Shown here: positions 26,001 through 34,848 of the stretch, one piece after another
How positions within the stretch are numbered: the first letter of the stretch is position 1
Layout: each line of letters starts with the position of its first letter
DNA from: Ruminococcus flavefaciens
GTDB lineage: Bacteria > Bacillota > Clostridia > Oscillospirales > Ruminococcaceae
Assembly: GCA_004554385.1 (NCBI GenBank)
Contig: SFMO01000202.1
Coordinates: forward strand, 1 to 47,870
Direction: 5' to 3'
DNA length: 47,870 bases
Translations under genes and position numbers: made by a program
Notes under the pieces: generated by a model
What the model was told of the DNA's origin: nothing
Database searches by the model: none
What the model saw: the letters and a program-made list of their open reading frames with translations, nothing else

Positions 26001-26594
26001 CAACTCTGAAAGTATGTCTGTCAGTCGGAGGAGATTTTCCTGTGCCGCTGTCAGCTTTCTCTCAGCTTCCAGTTTCTTGTAGCGGAATTTTGAGATACCT
26101 GCAGCTTCCTCAAAGATGTCACGGCGCTCCGAGCTCTTTGCACCTACTATCTCTGCGATACGGCCCTGTCCGATAATTGAGTATCCGTCCCTTCCGAGAC
26201 CTGTATCCATGAAAAGCTCGTTGATGTCCTTAAGACGGCAAGGCTTTCCGCATATCATATACTCGCTCTCGCCGCTTCGGTAGAGCTTTCTTGTTATAGC
26301 TACCTCATCATCCATATCGGGGAGAGTCTTATCTGAGTTATCTATATTCAGTGTAACAGCCGCAAACCCCATTGGCTTTCTCGCAACAGTACCTGAGAAG
26401 ATTACGTCCTCCATCTTATTGCCTCGGAGTGTTTTTGTAGACTGCTCCCCCAGTACCCATCGCACTGAGTCACCTATATTGCTCTTTCCGCTTCCGTTAG
26501 GACCAACAACCGCTGTAAGTCCCTTGTCAAAGGTCAGGCTTATCTTGTCGGGAAAGGACTTGAAGCCCTGTATTTCCAGTGATTTAAGGTACAA
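23022..26594 (-). CDS. smc: Chromosome segregation protein SMC
   Basis: The core ATPase of bacterial condensin, which compacts and separates chromosomes with ScpA and ScpB. The 1190 residues contain Walker A GPNGSGKSN (31-39), a hinge flanked by long coiled coils, the signature LSGGEQSF and Walker B CILDEIDAALDE near the C-terminus. The hinge (about 500-650) contains VMGTVAQNIGVESKYAVAVE. The start codon is TTG at 26594, with GAGGAGG four to eight bases upstream. It lies four bases after the radical SAM gene and 61 bases ahead of ftsY. Confidence 0.98.
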   Translation of the reverse strand: MYLKSLEIQGFKSFPDKISLTFDKGLTAVVGPNGSGKSNIGDSVRWVLGEQSTKTLRGNKMEDVIFSGTVARKPMGFAAVTLNIDNSDKTLPDMDDEVAITRKLYRSGESEYMICGKPCRLKDINELFMDTGLGRDGYSIIGQGRIAEIVGAKSSERRDIFEEAAGISKFRYKKLEAERKLTAAQENLLRLTDILSELEGRVEPLRIQSQKAEKFIKLAEERKKLEISVWVTKLDEMKVKLDELDSKILISKNEYENIENDIQREEQKIADGIRKMQESTMRADELRRKMLEEEQTSSEMKSGIAVLENDIKHCNEAVEAAQRNIDSSEEAKKALEQERKAALDGLAELEEKRKALEAEIKTAEESFERAESESSKLGDSVDKAGSEINSMYIRQSEYRFTIESSKAMIEEQTARLAELRESSGDISRKLAEYQSQTAEIKAEAEKNTEKAEELRNKLSGLERLYKSRREGFEQAKNDFERALYELKDKQQRRKILTDLENNMEGFAGSVKQVLKASKQGRIGGVMGTVAQNIGVESKYAVAVETALGGAMQNIIVENEDIAKRCIRFLKEQKGGRATFLPITSVRGYELREQGLENCEGFVANANKIVTYDQKFSGIIASLLGRIVIAEDIDTATLIAKKYGYKFKIVTLDGQVINAGGSFTGGSAQRSGGIITRKNEIDTLDAEIVKLEGERDALRERAEKLRAESEKLRFDTEAAKEEQSKCDADRVRIGAELNTLASLEEQFRAQSENSEKVTAETEQRIAAAKESIAEAEKALAETDAEIKAAEEKLAQGQDTREKLRVQREELADKLSELKIRGMELAKDVQAQELELSRIERREEELKSGTHQFEEEIERQNKLISEKESEITELKKKLADFKDNTETYNAEIQRCHATHTEQNRLVNEMQNGLKSINDAKEKLSAEVTRLEERKETVCRDTDNIIRQLMEVYELTRSEAVAAAEKIDDMIAAQAELTTIKNKIRALGSVNVDAIEEYKEVSERYRFMSEQIADVQKSKTELEKIITDLTSEMCRIFSESFEIINSNFKSIFVELFGGGKAELILTDPENVLESGIEISVAPPGKVIKNLISLSGGEQSFVAIAIYFAILKLRPAPFCILDEIDAALDEVNVRKYAQYLKKFTDTTQFVLVTHRRSAMEEANVLYGVTMQEDGISKLLKMEQVDFQEDVADIQ

Positions 26595-26598
26595 TCGC

Positions 26599-27597
26599 TC
26601 ACCTCCTCAGCATACATCTGTATTTCGGGACGCTGTCGTCGCCGATTATTTTAACATCTGTTCCAAGCTCCTTGAAATAGATTATATTAGATTTTTTCTG
26701 TCCAACAGCCTTGCTTATACATGTTGTATTCACTGAAAAAACGGCTGTTTTTGGAAAAGCTCCTTCGCTTTTCAGCTCGAATTCCATATTATGGCGGTAT
26801 ATCAGAGCCTCGCAGAGCTCTCTGAATGCAGGGTGATAAAATCCTCCCACCATATCATGCTCAACGAACTCACTGGCATGAAGTCCGCATTTTATGACTT
26901 TAATGCCGCTTTCCTCGAACAATGCCATTGCAGAAGTGGCTGTCTCAACTGCCTTATCGAAGCTGAATGGCTTGTACTCACCGCTCAGCAGCAGCTCTCC
27001 CAGACGGGTATTTTTCAGTATCACCACGGGGTATATCCTGACGGTATCGGGACGAAGAGCTATGATACGCTGGATAGTCGCCCATTCCTTTTCGGGGGTG
27101 CTGCCAAACAGACCTATCATCATCTGCAAGCCAAGCTCAAAGCCAAAGGCTCTTATGAGCTCACAGGCGTCCTCAACGTCCTGTACGGTGTGTCCGCGCT
27201 CATTGAGTTTCAGCACCTCGTCGTCCAGGGACTGTGCTCCAAGTTCAATGGCAGTAACGCCATATTCCTTCAGCAGCTGCAATATCTCAAAGTCGATACA
27301 GTCTGGACGTGTGGAACAGCGTATACCTTTGAATCTTCCCTCGCCAACAAATTCATGGGCTGCTTCAAGAAGTTCCGTCATATAATCACGGGAGATGGCA
27401 GTGAAACTTCCGCCGAAAAAAGCGATCTCAGTATTTTCGGGCGAACTTACCTCGCTGAGGGCTTTTTCGCATATCTCTCTGACCTCTTTCCCGTCAGGGA
27501 GATGCTGTGCACCGCTGATGGTACGCTGATCACAGAAGCTGCACATATGGGGACATCCCACATGGGGCACGAAAATGGATATATTACTGTGCTTCAT
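26599..27597 (-). CDS. Radical SAM protein of the Elp3-like group
   Basis: A 332-residue radical SAM enzyme with the iron-sulfur ligands C15, C19 and C22 (CxxxCxxC in GCPHMCSFC), followed by a typical GGSFTA strand, a GAQSLDDEVL motif and a GLQMMIGL segment. The C-terminus lacks the acetyltransferase domain of Elp3. The gene often sits between rnc and smc in clostridia; its reaction is unknown to me. The ATG at 27597 overlaps the end of rnc by 14 bases; earlier in-frame codons lie deeper in rnc. Confidence 0.85.
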   Translation of the reverse strand: MKHSNISIFVPHVGCPHMCSFCDQRTISGAQHLPDGKEVREICEKALSEVSSPENTEIAFFGGSFTAISRDYMTELLEAAHEFVGEGRFKGIRCSTRPDCIDFEILQLLKEYGVTAIELGAQSLDDEVLKLNERGHTVQDVEDACELIRAFGFELGLQMMIGLFGSTPEKEWATIQRIIALRPDTVRIYPVVILKNTRLGELLLSGEYKPFSFDKAVETATSAMALFEESGIKVIKCGLHASEFVEHDMVGGFYHPAFRELCEALIYRHNMEFELKSEGAFPKTAVFSVNTTCISKAVGQKKSNIIYFKELGTDVKIIGDDSVPKYRCMLRR

Positions 27598-28273
27598 ATC
27601 CCATAAGCTCAAGTGCTTCCTTGGCAGCAAGCTGTTCTGCTTCCTTCTTGCTCTTGCCTCTGCCCTTGCCTATTACCTGGTCATTGAGACATACCTCAAC
27701 TACAAAGCTCTTGTTATGGTCAGGACCTTCCTCACCGATGAGAACGTATTCAACCTTCTCCTCGGGATTTTTCTGAACGACCTCCTGGAGAACGGTTTTG
27801 AAGTCGTTGAAAACAGGCTTCTTGGCATGACGAATATCCCTGGGCATAAAGCGAAGGATATGCTTTGAAACAGGCTCCATACCGCCGTCAAGATATATTG
27901 CGGCGATGACTGCCTCAAAGGCATCTGCAAGTATTGAAGGTCGCTGACGTCCTCCTGTATTCTCCTCGCCCTTGCCCAGGAGCAGATAATCTCCCAGATC
28001 TATCTGCTGCGCAAAGATATGAAGTGACTTCTCACATACAAGTGAAGCTCTCATTTTTGTGAGTTCCCCTTCTGCCACATTGAGATTTTTGTACAGAAAA
28101 TCCGAAACGACTATCGAAAGTACACTGTCACCAAGAAATTCAAGGCGTTCATTGCTGCCGCTGGGGTGTTTTCTTTCATTAGCGTATGACGAGTGAGAAA
28201 GTGCCTGCTTCAGCAGGTTTATGTCCTTAAACTTATATCCCAATATTGATTCAAAACCTGATAGGTCCTTCAT
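27584..28273 (-). CDS. rnc: Ribonuclease III
   Basis: Cuts double-stranded RNA in rRNA and mRNA processing. The 229 residues show the signature NERLEFLGD (41-49) with catalytic acidic residues, a second acidic site in ILADAFEAVIAA, and a double-stranded RNA-binding domain (about 160-226) with GKGRGKSKKEAEQLAA. The ATG has AAGGAG upstream and lies four bases after plsX. No acpP lies between plsX and rnc, where it is often found. Confidence 0.98.
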   Translation of the reverse strand: MKDLSGFESILGYKFKDINLLKQALSHSSYANERKHPSGSNERLEFLGDSVLSIVVSDFLYKNLNVAEGELTKMRASLVCEKSLHIFAQQIDLGDYLLLGKGEENTGGRQRPSILADAFEAVIAAIYLDGGMEPVSKHILRFMPRDIRHAKKPVFNDFKTVLQEVVQKNPEEKVEYVLIGEEGPDHNKSFVVEVCLNDQVIGKGRGKSKKEAEQLAAKEALELMGYEAQ

Positions 28274-28277
28274 ATTA

Positions 28278-29294
28278 TCACTCCTTGTCTGAGGCTGCCA
28301 TACGTGCTACATAGCTCTCTATAACGCCTGCAACATTTCCGTCGACGCAGCGCTTTGCCTGTCTTACGGCATTGAAGAATGCTGTGCCGTCGGAACTTCC
28401 GTGAGCCTTTATTACGGGCTTTCTGACGCCTAAAAGCGCCGAGCCTCCAACTTCCTTGTAATCCATCTGCTTACGGAACGTATTTATCTTATTCATTGCG
28501 AAAAGTGCACCGATCTTTCCTGCTCCCGAAAAGAACCATTTCAGCTTTTTCGAGAAGAAGCTGCCCATACCCTCATAGAGCTTAAGTGCAATATTCCCTG
28601 TGAAGCCGTCTGTTACGACTACCTGCACCTCACCCTTTGGCATATCTCTTGCCTCGATATTGCCCACAAAGTTGAGCTCAGAAGCTTCAAGAAGCTTATA
28701 TGCTTCTATTTCAAGGTCTCTGCCCTTTGTTTCCTCTGCTCCTATATTCAGAAGTGCTACCTTTGGTGAAGACACTCCCATGACTTTTTCCATGTAAGCA
28801 CTTCCCATTACTGCAAACTGAAGCAGCATTTCGGGACGGCACTCGGTATTCGCTCCTGCATCCACAAGCACGAAGCTGCCCTTGTCAGCAGGCATAACAG
28901 GTGACGGCGCTATACGCTTGATGCCTTTGATACGCTTGACGATGAAGGAAGCTCCCATAACGAGAGCACCTGTACTTCCTGCTGAAACAAAGGCATCGCC
29001 TTTTCCGTCCGCAAGAAGGCTTAGACCAAGTCCCATGGAAGAATTCTTTCCTGACCTGATTATCTCCTTCGGTTCCTCATGTATATCAAAAACATCATCG
29101 GTATGGACTATTTCCATGCCGTCGAGACTTATGCCGTTCTTTTCGGCACAGCTCTTTATCTCCTTCTCACTGCCCGTCAGTACAATGCTGACGCCCAGCT
29201 CACTGACTGCTCTTGCACAGCCCTTTATGACCTCCAGAGGAGCATTGTCTCCTCCGAAGGCGTCAACTATTACTCTTACAGCCAATTCTCTCAA
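28278..29294 (-). CDS. plsX: Phosphate acyltransferase PlsX
   Basis: Makes acyl phosphate from acyl-ACP for phospholipid synthesis, at the membrane surface. Family motifs are VDAFGGDNAP at the N-terminus, VSAGSTGALVMGA, DAGANTECRP and VTDGFTGNIALKLYEG. Codon 1 is TTG at 29294 with GAGAGGAG ahead; TTG at 29285 is an alternative. The start lies inside trmFO, an overlap of 32 bases, so translation is probably coupled. Confidence 0.95.
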   Translation of the reverse strand: MRELAVRVIVDAFGGDNAPLEVIKGCARAVSELGVSIVLTGSEKEIKSCAEKNGISLDGMEIVHTDDVFDIHEEPKEIIRSGKNSSMGLGLSLLADGKGDAFVSAGSTGALVMGASFIVKRIKGIKRIAPSPVMPADKGSFVLVDAGANTECRPEMLLQFAVMGSAYMEKVMGVSSPKVALLNIGAEETKGRDLEIEAYKLLEASELNFVGNIEARDMPKGEVQVVVTDGFTGNIALKLYEGMGSFFSKKLKWFFSGAGKIGALFAMNKINTFRKQMDYKEVGGSALLGVRKPVIKAHGSSDGTAFFNAVRQAKRCVDGNVAGVIESYVARMAASDKE

Positions 29295-30585
29295 GCTCTC
29301 CTCTCAGCGAGTTTACTGCACGCTGCGCATATGCACCGTAGCGTTCCTTCTTGTCTCTTATCCTTACGCCGATGTCGGGAAGGATACCCATATTTGCGCC
29401 CATAGGCTGAAAGCTGCCGCTGTTGAAAGGGTCACTTATATATCCCGAAAGAGCGCCTGTCATCGTATCCTTTGGGAGCTTCAGCGGCTCAAGTCCTTTT
29501 ATTTTTCTCGCAGCTGCAATGCCTGCTATGAGTCCGCTTGCCGCTGACTCCATGTAGCCTTCAACGCCTGTTATCTGTCCTGCGAAGTATATCTCAGGGC
29601 GGCTTCTCATGGAGAAGTCGGAATTGAGCAGCTCAGGACTGTTGATAAAGGTATTTCTGTGCATTACACCATAGCGCATGAATTCTGCATTTTCAAGTCC
29701 GGGTATCATCGAGAATACACGCTTCTGCTCACCGAACTTCAGATTGGTCTGGAAACCAACAAGATTGAACAGAGTACCCTCGCGGTTTTCCCTGCGAAGC
29801 TGAACAACTGCATAGGGACGTCTGCCTGTACGGGGATCGTCTATACCAACAGGCTTCATGGGTCCGAAACGCATGGTATCCACACCGCGGGAAGCAAGCT
29901 CCTCAATAGGCATACAGCCCTCGTATACGCTGAATGGATGAGTCTCAAAATCCTTCAGCTGTACCTTTTCCGCAGCAATGAGTGCCTCATAGAAAGCAAG
30001 GTACTCCTCCTTGTTCATGGGACAATTTACATAGTCTGCGTCACCGCGGTCATAACGTGAAGCATAAAATGCTCTTTCCATATCTATGCTCTCCGCCGTG
30101 ACGATAGGTGCAGCTGCGTCATAAAAGCTGAGCCCCTCGCCGCAGAGTTCCTTTATAATGTCAGCCATAGCCCCCTGTGTAAGAGGTCCTGTGGCGATTA
30201 TAGTTATCCCCTCAGGAAGCGCTGTTACCTCGCCGCCAATTACCTCAATAAGAGGGTGGCTCTTTATTTTTTCCGTAACAGCGTCAGAGAACTTCTCACG
30301 GTCTACTGCGAGAGCACCGCCTGCCTCGACAGAATTTTCCTTCGCACATGGTACTGTCAGTGAGCCGAGAAGCTCCATTTCGTATTTCAGAAGCCCCGCA
30401 GCAGATTCAAGCCTTGCAGCCTTAAGTGAATTTGAGCATACAAGCTCAGCAAAACCGCTGTATTTATGGGCAGGCGAAAACTTTTCGGGCTTCATCTCAT
30501 AAAGCCTTACATTTATGCCTGCCTCGGCAACAGCCCATACAGCCTCGCAGCCTGCAAGTCCTGCACCGATAACGTTTACTATCAT
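29263..30585 (-). CDS. trmFO: Methylenetetrahydrofolate-tRNA uracil-54 methyltransferase TrmFO
   Basis: Methylates U54 of tRNA using methylenetetrahydrofolate and FADH2. The 440-residue protein starts with the FAD Rossmann motif GAGLAGCEA and has CSNSLK, ATGPLT, the DPRTGRRPYAVVQLR block and GQITGVEGYMESAASG, all typical. The ATG overlaps the topA stop by four bases. It is followed by plsX with an overlap of 32 bases. Confidence 0.97.
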   Translation of the reverse strand: MIVNVIGAGLAGCEAVWAVAEAGINVRLYEMKPEKFSPAHKYSGFAELVCSNSLKAARLESAAGLLKYEMELLGSLTVPCAKENSVEAGGALAVDREKFSDAVTEKIKSHPLIEVIGGEVTALPEGITIIATGPLTQGAMADIIKELCGEGLSFYDAAAPIVTAESIDMERAFYASRYDRGDADYVNCPMNKEEYLAFYEALIAAEKVQLKDFETHPFSVYEGCMPIEELASRGVDTMRFGPMKPVGIDDPRTGRRPYAVVQLRRENREGTLFNLVGFQTNLKFGEQKRVFSMIPGLENAEFMRYGVMHRNTFINSPELLNSDFSMRSRPEIYFAGQITGVEGYMESAASGLIAGIAAARKIKGLEPLKLPKDTMTGALSGYISDPFNSGSFQPMGANMGILPDIGVRIRDKKERYGAYAQRAVNSLRGELERIGCKSNS

Positions 30586-32663
30586 TTCTTCAGCTCTCTT
30601 TCATAGCCGCAGCCCTCGTTCTCACATACGAGCTTGCCTGATTTTCCGCCCTTCATGAAAAGGCTCTTGCCGCACTGCGGACAAAGCTCCTTTGTGGGGA
30701 CGTTCCACGTCATGAAGCTGCAATCCGGGAAGCCTTCACAGCCGTAGAAGCTTCTGCCCTTCTTCGACTTCTTGAGAAGCATCTTCTTGCCGCATCTCGG
30801 GCAGCTTCCATCTGTTTCAGTGACTATCTTCTTGGTGTTCTTACATTCAGGGAATCCCGGACATGCAAGGAATTTACCGTATTTGCTGTACTTGATGACC
30901 ATATTCCTGCCGCAGAGTTCACATACAACGTCTGTTTCCTCGTCGGGCACCTTGACACGCTTGCCGTCCATTGCTTCCTCAGCCTTTTTCAGTGTCTCCG
31001 AGAAGTCATCATAGAACTCACGCAGAGTGCTTACCCAGTCCTTTTCGCCGTGCTCAACCTCATCAAGGTTATTTTCCATTTCCGCAGTGAACTTGGCGTC
31101 AACTATCTTCTTGAAATGGTCCTTCATAAGCTCGGTAATCACCTCGCCCAGATTTGTCGGCTTGAGCGCTTTGCCCTCATGTTCAACGTAACGGCGTGAG
31201 GTTATGGTTGTTATTGTCGGAGCATAGGTACTCGGTCTGCCTATACCGTTCTCTTCAAGAGCCTTTATAAGTGAAGCCTCTGTATATCTCGGAGGCGGCT
31301 GAGTAAAATGCTGATTGCCTGCGATAGACTTGAGCTTGAGCTTATCATCGGTCTTCAGCTCGGGAAGCATCTTCTTGCTGCCATCCTCTGAATCAGTTGA
31401 CTCAACATACAGTGCCATAAAGCCGTCGAACTTTACAGAATAGCCTGAAGCTCTGAATGTACAGCCGTTTGCCTCGATGTCTGCTGATACAGTATCGAGC
31501 AGAGCGTTTGCCATCTGGCTTGCTATGAAGCGTTCCCATATAAGCTTGTAGAGCTTATACTGGTCGGAGCTGAGACTTGACTTCACTCTCTCGGGAGTGA
31601 GCTCAGGAGTTGAAGGACGTATCGCTTCATGGGCATCCTGTGCGTTGCTCTTTGTCTTGAAGTTTCTCGGCTCAGGTGGCAGATAATCGCTGCCGTAAAC
31701 TGTACCTATATAATCTGCAGCCGCCTTCTTTGCCTCATCGGATATACGAAGACTGTCTGTTCTCATGTATGTGATAAGACCTACTGCACCTACCCCCTGC
31801 ACGTCAACACCTTCGTAAAGCTCCTGCGCAGCCTTCATGGTACGCTTTGCACTGAAGCTGAGCTTACGTGACGCCTCCTGCTGAAGAGTTGATGTGATGA
31901 AAGGTGGCGCAGGCTGCTTTTTGGTAACACGCTTCTTTACAGATGTAACTGTATACTCGGCATTCTCCAGTCTTTTCAGAAGGCCGTCTGCCTCTGCCTG
32001 ATTTGGAATCTCAAGCTTTTCGCCGTCAACAGCTATAAGAGCGGCGTCGAATACCTTCCTTGAAGAAGGCGCTGTAAACTTGGCATCGATGGACCAGTAC
32101 TCCTTGGGCACGAAGGCTCTTATCTCGTTTTCACGGTCAACTACAAGACGTACCGCAACAGACTGTACTCTGCCTGCAGAGAGTCCTCTCTTGACCTTCT
32201 TCCAGAGAAACGGACTGAGCTCATAACCAACAAGTCTGTCAAGTATGCGGCGAGCCTGCTGAGCATTGACAAGGTCAACATCTATCTTGTGGGGGTGACT
32301 CATACCATTTTTTACACCCGTCTTGGTTATCTCATTGAAGGCAACACGGTTGTCGTCGTTCATGTCGAGCTTAAGCATCTGAGCTATATGCCATGATATA
32401 GCTTCTCCCTCGCGGTCGGGGTCGGTAGCGAGAAATATCTTATCGCACTTTTTGGCGCGTTTCTTAAGTTCTCTGATAACGTCCTCCTTGCCCTTCATAT
32501 CTGTATACTGAGGCTTGAAATCGTTATCCTTGTCCACACCCATTTTGGATTTCGGAAGGTCGCGGACATGTCCCATTGAGGCTATGACCTCATAGCCCGG
32601 ACCTAAGTATTTCTGAATAGTTTTTGCCTTTGCAGGCGACTCTACTATGACTAAATCTGACAT
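30582..32663 (-). CDS. topA: DNA topoisomerase I
   Basis: Relaxes negative supercoils by single-strand passage. The 693 residues have the Toprim domain at the N-terminus (VESPAKAKTI; DPDREGEA with metal-binding acidic residues), the active-site tyrosine in LITYMRTDS, and three C4 zinc ribbons at the C-terminus (pairs starting CELC, CPRC and CPQC). The start is ATG at 32663, 12 bases after the dprA stop with GGGGAA ahead. The topA-trmFO pairing is common in Firmicutes. Confidence 0.98.
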   Translation of the reverse strand: MSDLVIVESPAKAKTIQKYLGPGYEVIASMGHVRDLPKSKMGVDKDNDFKPQYTDMKGKEDVIRELKKRAKKCDKIFLATDPDREGEAISWHIAQMLKLDMNDDNRVAFNEITKTGVKNGMSHPHKIDVDLVNAQQARRILDRLVGYELSPFLWKKVKRGLSAGRVQSVAVRLVVDRENEIRAFVPKEYWSIDAKFTAPSSRKVFDAALIAVDGEKLEIPNQAEADGLLKRLENAEYTVTSVKKRVTKKQPAPPFITSTLQQEASRKLSFSAKRTMKAAQELYEGVDVQGVGAVGLITYMRTDSLRISDEAKKAAADYIGTVYGSDYLPPEPRNFKTKSNAQDAHEAIRPSTPELTPERVKSSLSSDQYKLYKLIWERFIASQMANALLDTVSADIEANGCTFRASGYSVKFDGFMALYVESTDSEDGSKKMLPELKTDDKLKLKSIAGNQHFTQPPPRYTEASLIKALEENGIGRPSTYAPTITTITSRRYVEHEGKALKPTNLGEVITELMKDHFKKIVDAKFTAEMENNLDEVEHGEKDWVSTLREFYDDFSETLKKAEEAMDGKRVKVPDEETDVVCELCGRNMVIKYSKYGKFLACPGFPECKNTKKIVTETDGSCPRCGKKMLLKKSKKGRSFYGCEGFPDCSFMTWNVPTKELCPQCGKSLFMKGGKSGKLVCENEGCGYERELKK

Positions 32664-32675
32664 TTAAAGTTCCCC

Positions 32676-33896
32676 TTATCTGATAAGTTCGTACATTTTT
32701 CCCGGAAGTGAGCGTATCGCACCGAATATTTCAAGCTCGGTGAGATCCGTCATAAGCTCCGAAGGATCTATATCAAGGCGGCCGGCAAGCTCATCTGCAT
32801 GCATTGTGCCATTCCTGAGTTCTTCCGTTATACGCCTCTGGGTTTCAGAAAGTTCTATTTGAAGTGAGGCATCGTTACTACTCACATTCTCTTCACGAAC
32901 ATCTTCTGTTATATTATTAAGGTATTTAAGAGCCGATTCCATCTCGGCTTCGCTTATTTCACTCTGAGTGGCAGACTTTTCAGCCGTTCTGCCCACTGTA
33001 CCTGTCATCGCTGAGACACTCTTTTTACCTGTTATGCATTCTATAACGTCCGACGAATCGTACATAGGAACAGCACCTTCACGAAGCAGCCTGATATTTC
33101 CTGCATAATCTCCGCTGAAAATGTCAGCAGGCGGCAGACAGAGTACATCTCTTCCCTGTCCTGCGGCAAGATTCGCCGTTATGAGTGAGCCGCTCTTGGC
33201 TCCTGCCTGAAAGACTATGGCAGCCTTTCCGAGAGCTGCAAGAATACGGTTTCTCTTTGGGAAATTGGGTGAATTCGGCGGAGTAGCAGGCGGAAACTCC
33301 GAAACAAAAGCTCCTCCTGCAGATATTACAGCATCTCTGTATGCAAAATTCTGACGCGGATAGTCAACGTCAACGCCACAGCCCATTACACAAACAGTAG
33401 GACAGCCCATGTCAACAGCCGCCATGCTGCATGCAAGGTCGATACCTACCGCGAATCCGCTGATAATAACAGTTCCACGTGCTGCAAGCTCCGAGCATAT
33501 CTCCTTTGCGGCTTTCAGACTGTATGCAGACGCCTTTCGCGTACCAACCGCCGTTACAGTCAGCTCGTTCTGCAGACATGCTATATTGCCCTTATAGTAG
33601 AGCACTGAAGGCGGATTATATATATGCCTGAGCTGCTCGGGATATTCGGGGCTCGTTATTGATATGACTCCGATTCCCTTTTTATAGCAGTTTGAAATAA
33701 AGCTCTCAGCACGGCTTAGCTGCACAGAATGTGCATTTTTATTTTCGTTGTCGTTGAGGCTCACTACAGAGCTGTCCGTACTCAAGGAAAGATAAGCCTT
33801 TTCAGCAGTCCGGAAAAAACTCATTATCTCCCATATACGATGATTGCCTGTGCCGAACACCATATTCAGCCATACCCAGTATTTAGTTTCCTCCAT
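32676..33896 (-). CDS. dprA: DNA processing protein DprA
   Basis: Loads RecA on incoming single-stranded DNA during natural transformation, and is widely kept even in bacteria not known to be competent. The 406 residues contain the Rossmann core with GTRKASAY, SGFAVGIDLACS, the FPKRNRILAAL segment and GSLITANLAAGQGRDV, followed by a variable linker and a winged-helix C-terminus (about 345-405). The ATG at 33896 follows a G-rich ribosome-binding site (AAAGGGGGG); upstream in-frame residues overlap the methyltransferase gene and are excluded. The dprA-topA order is standard. Confidence 0.95.
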   Translation of the reverse strand: MEETKYWVWLNMVFGTGNHRIWEIMSFFRTAEKAYLSLSTDSSVVSLNDNENKNAHSVQLSRAESFISNCYKKGIGVISITSPEYPEQLRHIYNPPSVLYYKGNIACLQNELTVTAVGTRKASAYSLKAAKEICSELAARGTVIISGFAVGIDLACSMAAVDMGCPTVCVMGCGVDVDYPRQNFAYRDAVISAGGAFVSEFPPATPPNSPNFPKRNRILAALGKAAIVFQAGAKSGSLITANLAAGQGRDVLCLPPADIFSGDYAGNIRLLREGAVPMYDSSDVIECITGKKSVSAMTGTVGRTAEKSATQSEISEAEMESALKYLNNITEDVREENVSSNDASLQIELSETQRRITEELRNGTMHADELAGRLDIDPSELMTDLTELEIFGAIRSLPGKMYELIR

Positions 33897-33933
33897 AGCA
33901 AAGCCCCCCTTTAAATAAAAAGTCAAAAAATAT

Positions 33934-34722
33934 TTATTTACTGAGCTCCCACATAAGAATACCTGCTGCCATTGCAGCATTGAGGGAGTTGATATTCCCG
34001 TGCATAGGTATGATGATACGTCTTGTACAGCGCTGAGCGATTTCGGCAGGAAGACCGTTTCCCTCGTTGCCGATGAACACCGCCTGAGTGCCGCCGAAGC
34101 TGCACTCAGTAACAGGCTGTGCATCCTTATCTATAACAGCAGCAGATGTAACTGCTCCCGCTCTTTCAAGCTCATCAAAAAGCACGTCTGCGTCATTTTC
34201 AACAGCTATCTTCATTCTGAAGACAGAGCCCATCGTAGAACGTATGACCTTAGGACTGTAAAGATCGCAGCTTCCGGACATTATGACTCCGTCTATTCCG
34301 AGAGCGTCAGCAGTTCTTATCATCATGCCCACGTTTCCCGGATCCTGAAGTCCGAAAAGCACCAGATACCTGCCTCCGTTCTTCATTATACTTGCGACAC
34401 TTCTCTGAACAGGTATCCTGCACATGGCAAAAACGCCCTGAGTTGTATCTGTAGAAGCAATTTTGTTACCAAGCTCATTTGAAATGACAACTGTCCTTGT
34501 GTTTCTCAAATCAGCCTGCAAAAGCTCCTCTCCGAAGCGCTCCTGCGCTTTTTGTGTAAGTATAAGCTGAGTTATCCCGCTGTCCTCACGAAGAGCATCT
34601 GTGACTATTCTCAGCCCTTCCAACACGAATAAGCCGTACTGAAGCCTTTCTTTTTTTGAAGAGGAAAGCTTCTGATACAGCTTGACAGTAGGATTATCTT
34701 TTGAAGTGATGATGTTTTCCAA
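33934..34722 (-). CDS. TrmH/SpoU-family RNA 2'-O-methyltransferase
   Basis: A SPOUT methyltransferase of about 262 residues that methylates ribose in tRNA or rRNA. The N-terminal substrate-binding domain (about 1-95) precedes the knot domain with its three motifs: LQDPGNVGMMIRTADA, FIGNEGNGLP and INSLNAAMAAGILMWE. The start is unclear: TTG at 34722 (chosen) or GTG at 34728, both near AGGCGG; no ATG fits. It is the first gene of the dprA-topA-trmFO run. Confidence 0.88.
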   Translation of the reverse strand: MENIITSKDNPTVKLYQKLSSSKKERLQYGLFVLEGLRIVTDALREDSGITQLILTQKAQERFGEELLQADLRNTRTVVISNELGNKIASTDTTQGVFAMCRIPVQRSVASIMKNGGRYLVLFGLQDPGNVGMMIRTADALGIDGVIMSGSCDLYSPKVIRSTMGSVFRMKIAVENDADVLFDELERAGAVTSAAVIDKDAQPVTECSFGGTQAVFIGNEGNGLPAEIAQRCTRRIIIPMHGNINSLNAAMAAGILMWELSK

Positions 34723-34750
34723 TAGCACAACACCGCCTGTAAGAACTCGT

Positions 34751-34786
34751 AATGCGCAATCGCAGCCAAAGCTCCAACCGCGCATT
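34751..34786. repeat. Inverted repeat AATGCGC/GCGCATT upstream of the methyltransferase
   Basis: AATGCGC (34751-34757) and GCGCATT (34780-34786) are inverted copies 22 bases apart, with further related fragments (ATCGC, CGCGAATT) around them. Short arrays of this AATTCGCAATT-like type occur between genes in some related genomes, as I remember; this one may be a decayed small palindrome. Confidence 0.4.
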
Positions 34787-34803
34787 ATGAATCGCGAATT
34801 AAT

Positions 34804-34839
34804 AAAAACACGCTCTTAATTTAATTAAGAAGCGTGTTT
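34804..34839 (-). terminator. Rho-independent terminator of infC-rpmI-rplT
   Basis: AACACGC and GCGTGTT (34838-34807) form the base of a long stem continued by TCTTAATT/AATTAAGA with one bulged base; five Ts follow on the minus strand. It lies 10 bases past the rplT stop. Confidence 0.85.
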
Positions 34840-34848
34840 ATTCTATCA

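Noticed and set aside
26791..27606. Long plus-strand frame opposite the radical SAM gene
   Set aside because: Shadow of a well-supported gene; no ribosome-binding site and no family features.
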